Of a DNA stretch of 5,791 bases, positions 4,335-5,791 are shown piece by piece. Position 1 is the first letter of the stretch; every line of letters begins with the position of its first letter. The notes under the pieces are model-generated. The model did not search any database, had not been told where the DNA came from, and was given only the letters and a program-made list of their open reading frames with translations. Source of the stretch: an uncultured Eubacteriales bacterium (lineage in GTDB: Bacteria; Bacillota; Clostridia; Oscillospirales; Acutalibacteraceae); assembly GCA_900319615.1 (NCBI GenBank), contig ONPE01000094.1, forward strand, positions 1-5,791. The letters are read 5' to 3'. Made by a program: the position numbers and the translations under genes.

Positions 4335-5791
4335 ATGTCAACAACAAAGAAAATCGTGCTTGCGGTAGTTGCTGTCGTTATCATCGGTCTGCTGATCTAT
4401 GTTGCGACCACAGGCAGCTCTATGGGCACGGTAGAGTGTCAGGACTGCGGCGGTTCAGGCGTCGTAGACGGCGCAGACTGCGAGACCTGCGGCGGCGAAG
4501 GCTCGGTAAGGGCTACGGCGTGGGCGCTTCTGCCTCCGATCATCGCTATCGGACTTGCGCTGATCACCAAGGAGGTCTACTCTTCCCTCGCTATCGGTAT
4601 CGTCGTGGGCGGTCTGATGTACTCTAACTTCAAATTCCTGCCGGCTATGGACGCCATCACCTCCGACGGTCTTATCTCTGCCGTGAGCGATACCGCGGGT
4701 ATCTTCATCTTCCTTGTAGAGCTGGGCGTTATCGTCGCTCTGATCAACAAGGCGGGCGGCTCGAGGGCGTTCGGCAAGTGGGCTGCACAGCACATCAAGT
4801 CGAGGACAGGCGCTATGCTCGCTACCTTCGTGCTCGGCGTGCTCATCTTTATCGACGACTATTTCAACTGTCTGACGGTCGGCTCCGTCATGCGTCCCGT
4901 TACCGACGGACACAAGATATCCAGAGCCAAGCTCGCTTATCTGATCGACGCTACAGCGGCTCCCGTATGTATGATCGCTCCCGTATCCTCATGGGCTGCG
5001 GCGGTCGCATCTTACGCCGAGGACGGTCAGGGCCTGAAGCTCTTCATCAACGCTATACCCTACAACTTCTATTCTCTGCTGACCTTCGTGTTCATCATCG
5101 CTATCTGCGTCATGGGCTTCGACTACGGCTCCATGGCTATGCATGAGTACAACGCGATGTACAAGGACGACCTGTACACAACAGGCGAGAAGGTGACCGA
5201 GGAGATCGACAACGACGTCAACCAGGGCGGCAAGGTTATCGACCTCATCCTCCCCGTACTCGTGCTGATCGGTATATCCGTATTCGCGCTTGTATATAAC
5301 GGCGGCATCCTCGACGGCGCGAGCTTTATCGACGCCTTCGGCGACACCGACGCTACCGTAGCTCTGCCGTGGGCAGGCGCTATCGCGCTGGTATTCACCA
5401 TCGCATACCTGATGATTCGCAAGATCGTCAACTTTGATGAGGCTATGAAGCAGATCCCCAAGGGCTTCTTCGCGATGGTTCCCCCCATCCTTATCCTCAC
5501 CTTCGCTACCGCGCTCAAGAACATGACCACCCTGATGGGCGCAAAGTACTATGTTGCTCACGTTATGAGCGGCGCCGCTGCTTCTCTGCAGAACTTCCTG
5601 CCGGCTATCATCTTCCTCGTAGCGTGCCTGCTGTCCTTCGCGACAGGTACCTCGTGGGGCACCTTCGGTATCCTGATCCCGATCGTCCTGTCCATCTTCC
5701 CGACAGGCGAGCTGCAGATCATCGGCATCTCCGCTTGCCTTGCAGGCGCTGTTTGCGGCGACCACTGCTCCCCGATCTCCGATACCACCAT
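4335..5791 (+). CDS. lysW: NhaC-family transporter, probable lysine permease (LysW type), 3' end cut by window
   Basis: The first 485 residues are visible and the frame is open to the right edge. It is a multi-spanning membrane protein of the NhaC (Na+/H+ antiporter) family. Recognisable stretches are ALLPPIIAIGLALITKE (64-80), FIDDYFNCLTVGSVMRPVTD (172-191), AAPVCMIAPVSSW (208-220), SFATGTSWGTFGILIPI (434-450) and GDHCSPISDTT (475-485), a family signature. A hydrophilic loop (about 264-300) separates the helix groups. The N-terminus is KK plus one hydrophobic helix (about 7-24). The loop after it holds two DnaJ-like motifs, CQDCGGSG (35-42) and CETCGGEG (49-56), four cysteines that could bind one zinc or form disulfides. 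By the positive-inside rule this loop would lie outside the cell. The ATG follows AAGGAG by 8 bases. The lysine riboswitch upstream points to lysine uptake rather than pH control; the substrate and the symbol are inferred from that context. Confidence 0.85.
   Translation, partial: MSTTKKIVLAVVAVVIIGLLIYVATTGSSMGTVECQDCGGSGVVDGADCETCGGEGSVRATAWALLPPIIAIGLALITKEVYSSLAIGIVVGGLMYSNFKFLPAMDAITSDGLISAVSDTAGIFIFLVELGVIVALINKAGGSRAFGKWAAQHIKSRTGAMLATFVLGVLIFIDDYFNCLTVGSVMRPVTDGHKISRAKLAYLIDATAAPVCMIAPVSSWAAAVASYAEDGQGLKLFINAIPYNFYSLLTFVFIIAICVMGFDYGSMAMHEYNAMYKDDLYTTGEKVTEEIDNDVNQGGKVIDLILPVLVLIGISVFALVYNGGILDGASFIDAFGDTDATVALPWAGAIALVFTIAYLMIRKIVNFDEAMKQIPKGFFAMVPPILILTFATALKNMTTLMGAKYYVAHVMSGAAASLQNFLPAIIFLVACLLSFATGTSWGTFGILIPIVLSIFPTGELQIIGISACLAGAVCGDHCSPISDTT

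Noticed and set aside
4989..5765. Long open frame on the minus strand opposite the NhaC-family gene (about 258 codons)
   Set aside because: It lies entirely antisense to a gene with clear family motifs. Its translation is rich in Asp, Glu, Gln and Arg with no recognisable domain, and it has no ribosome binding site of note.

Overview
The window looks like chromosomal DNA of a gut-type Clostridia bacterium, perhaps Ruminococcus or a related Oscillospirales genus. This is inferred from the moderately GC-rich genes with AT-rich control regions, strong AGGAG-type ribosome binding sites, the Firmicutes-like metG-tatD order, and an L-box lysine riboswitch before an NhaC-family transporter. No tRNA, rRNA, CRISPR array, transposase or phage gene was seen.

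Left part (1-3057), all on the minus strand: metG (methionyl-tRNA synthetase), then tatD (TatD-family metal-dependent nuclease), then the first 15 codons of a helix-turn-helix protein that runs off the left edge. The metG-tatD gap is almost filled by a roughly 115-bp imperfect palindrome that looks like a small dispersed repeat (REP/MITE-like). The gap between tatD and the regulator holds a 7+7 bp dyad and a plausible promoter for the regulator.

Middle (3058-3977): a divergent control region separates metG from a plus-strand gene for a short formyltransferase-fold protein. The palindromic octamer ATTATAAT can act as a -10 box in both directions, and each side carries a small hairpin.

Right part (3978-5791): a near-consensus promoter, a complete lysine riboswitch aptamer, a Rho-independent terminator and a second hairpin precede an NhaC-family membrane transporter cut by the right edge. 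This is the layout of a lysine-repressed lysine uptake gene (LysW type). The transporter has an unusual pair of DnaJ-like CXXCXGXG cysteine motifs in the loop between its first two helices. The aptamer core strand at 4130-4140 can also pair with the terminator's 5' arm, which suggests how the switch may work.

The most interesting items are the cysteine-motif transporter under lysine control, the palindromic element between metG and tatD, and the shared divergent promoter. The genes themselves belong to known families, and I found no clearly new multi-gene system.
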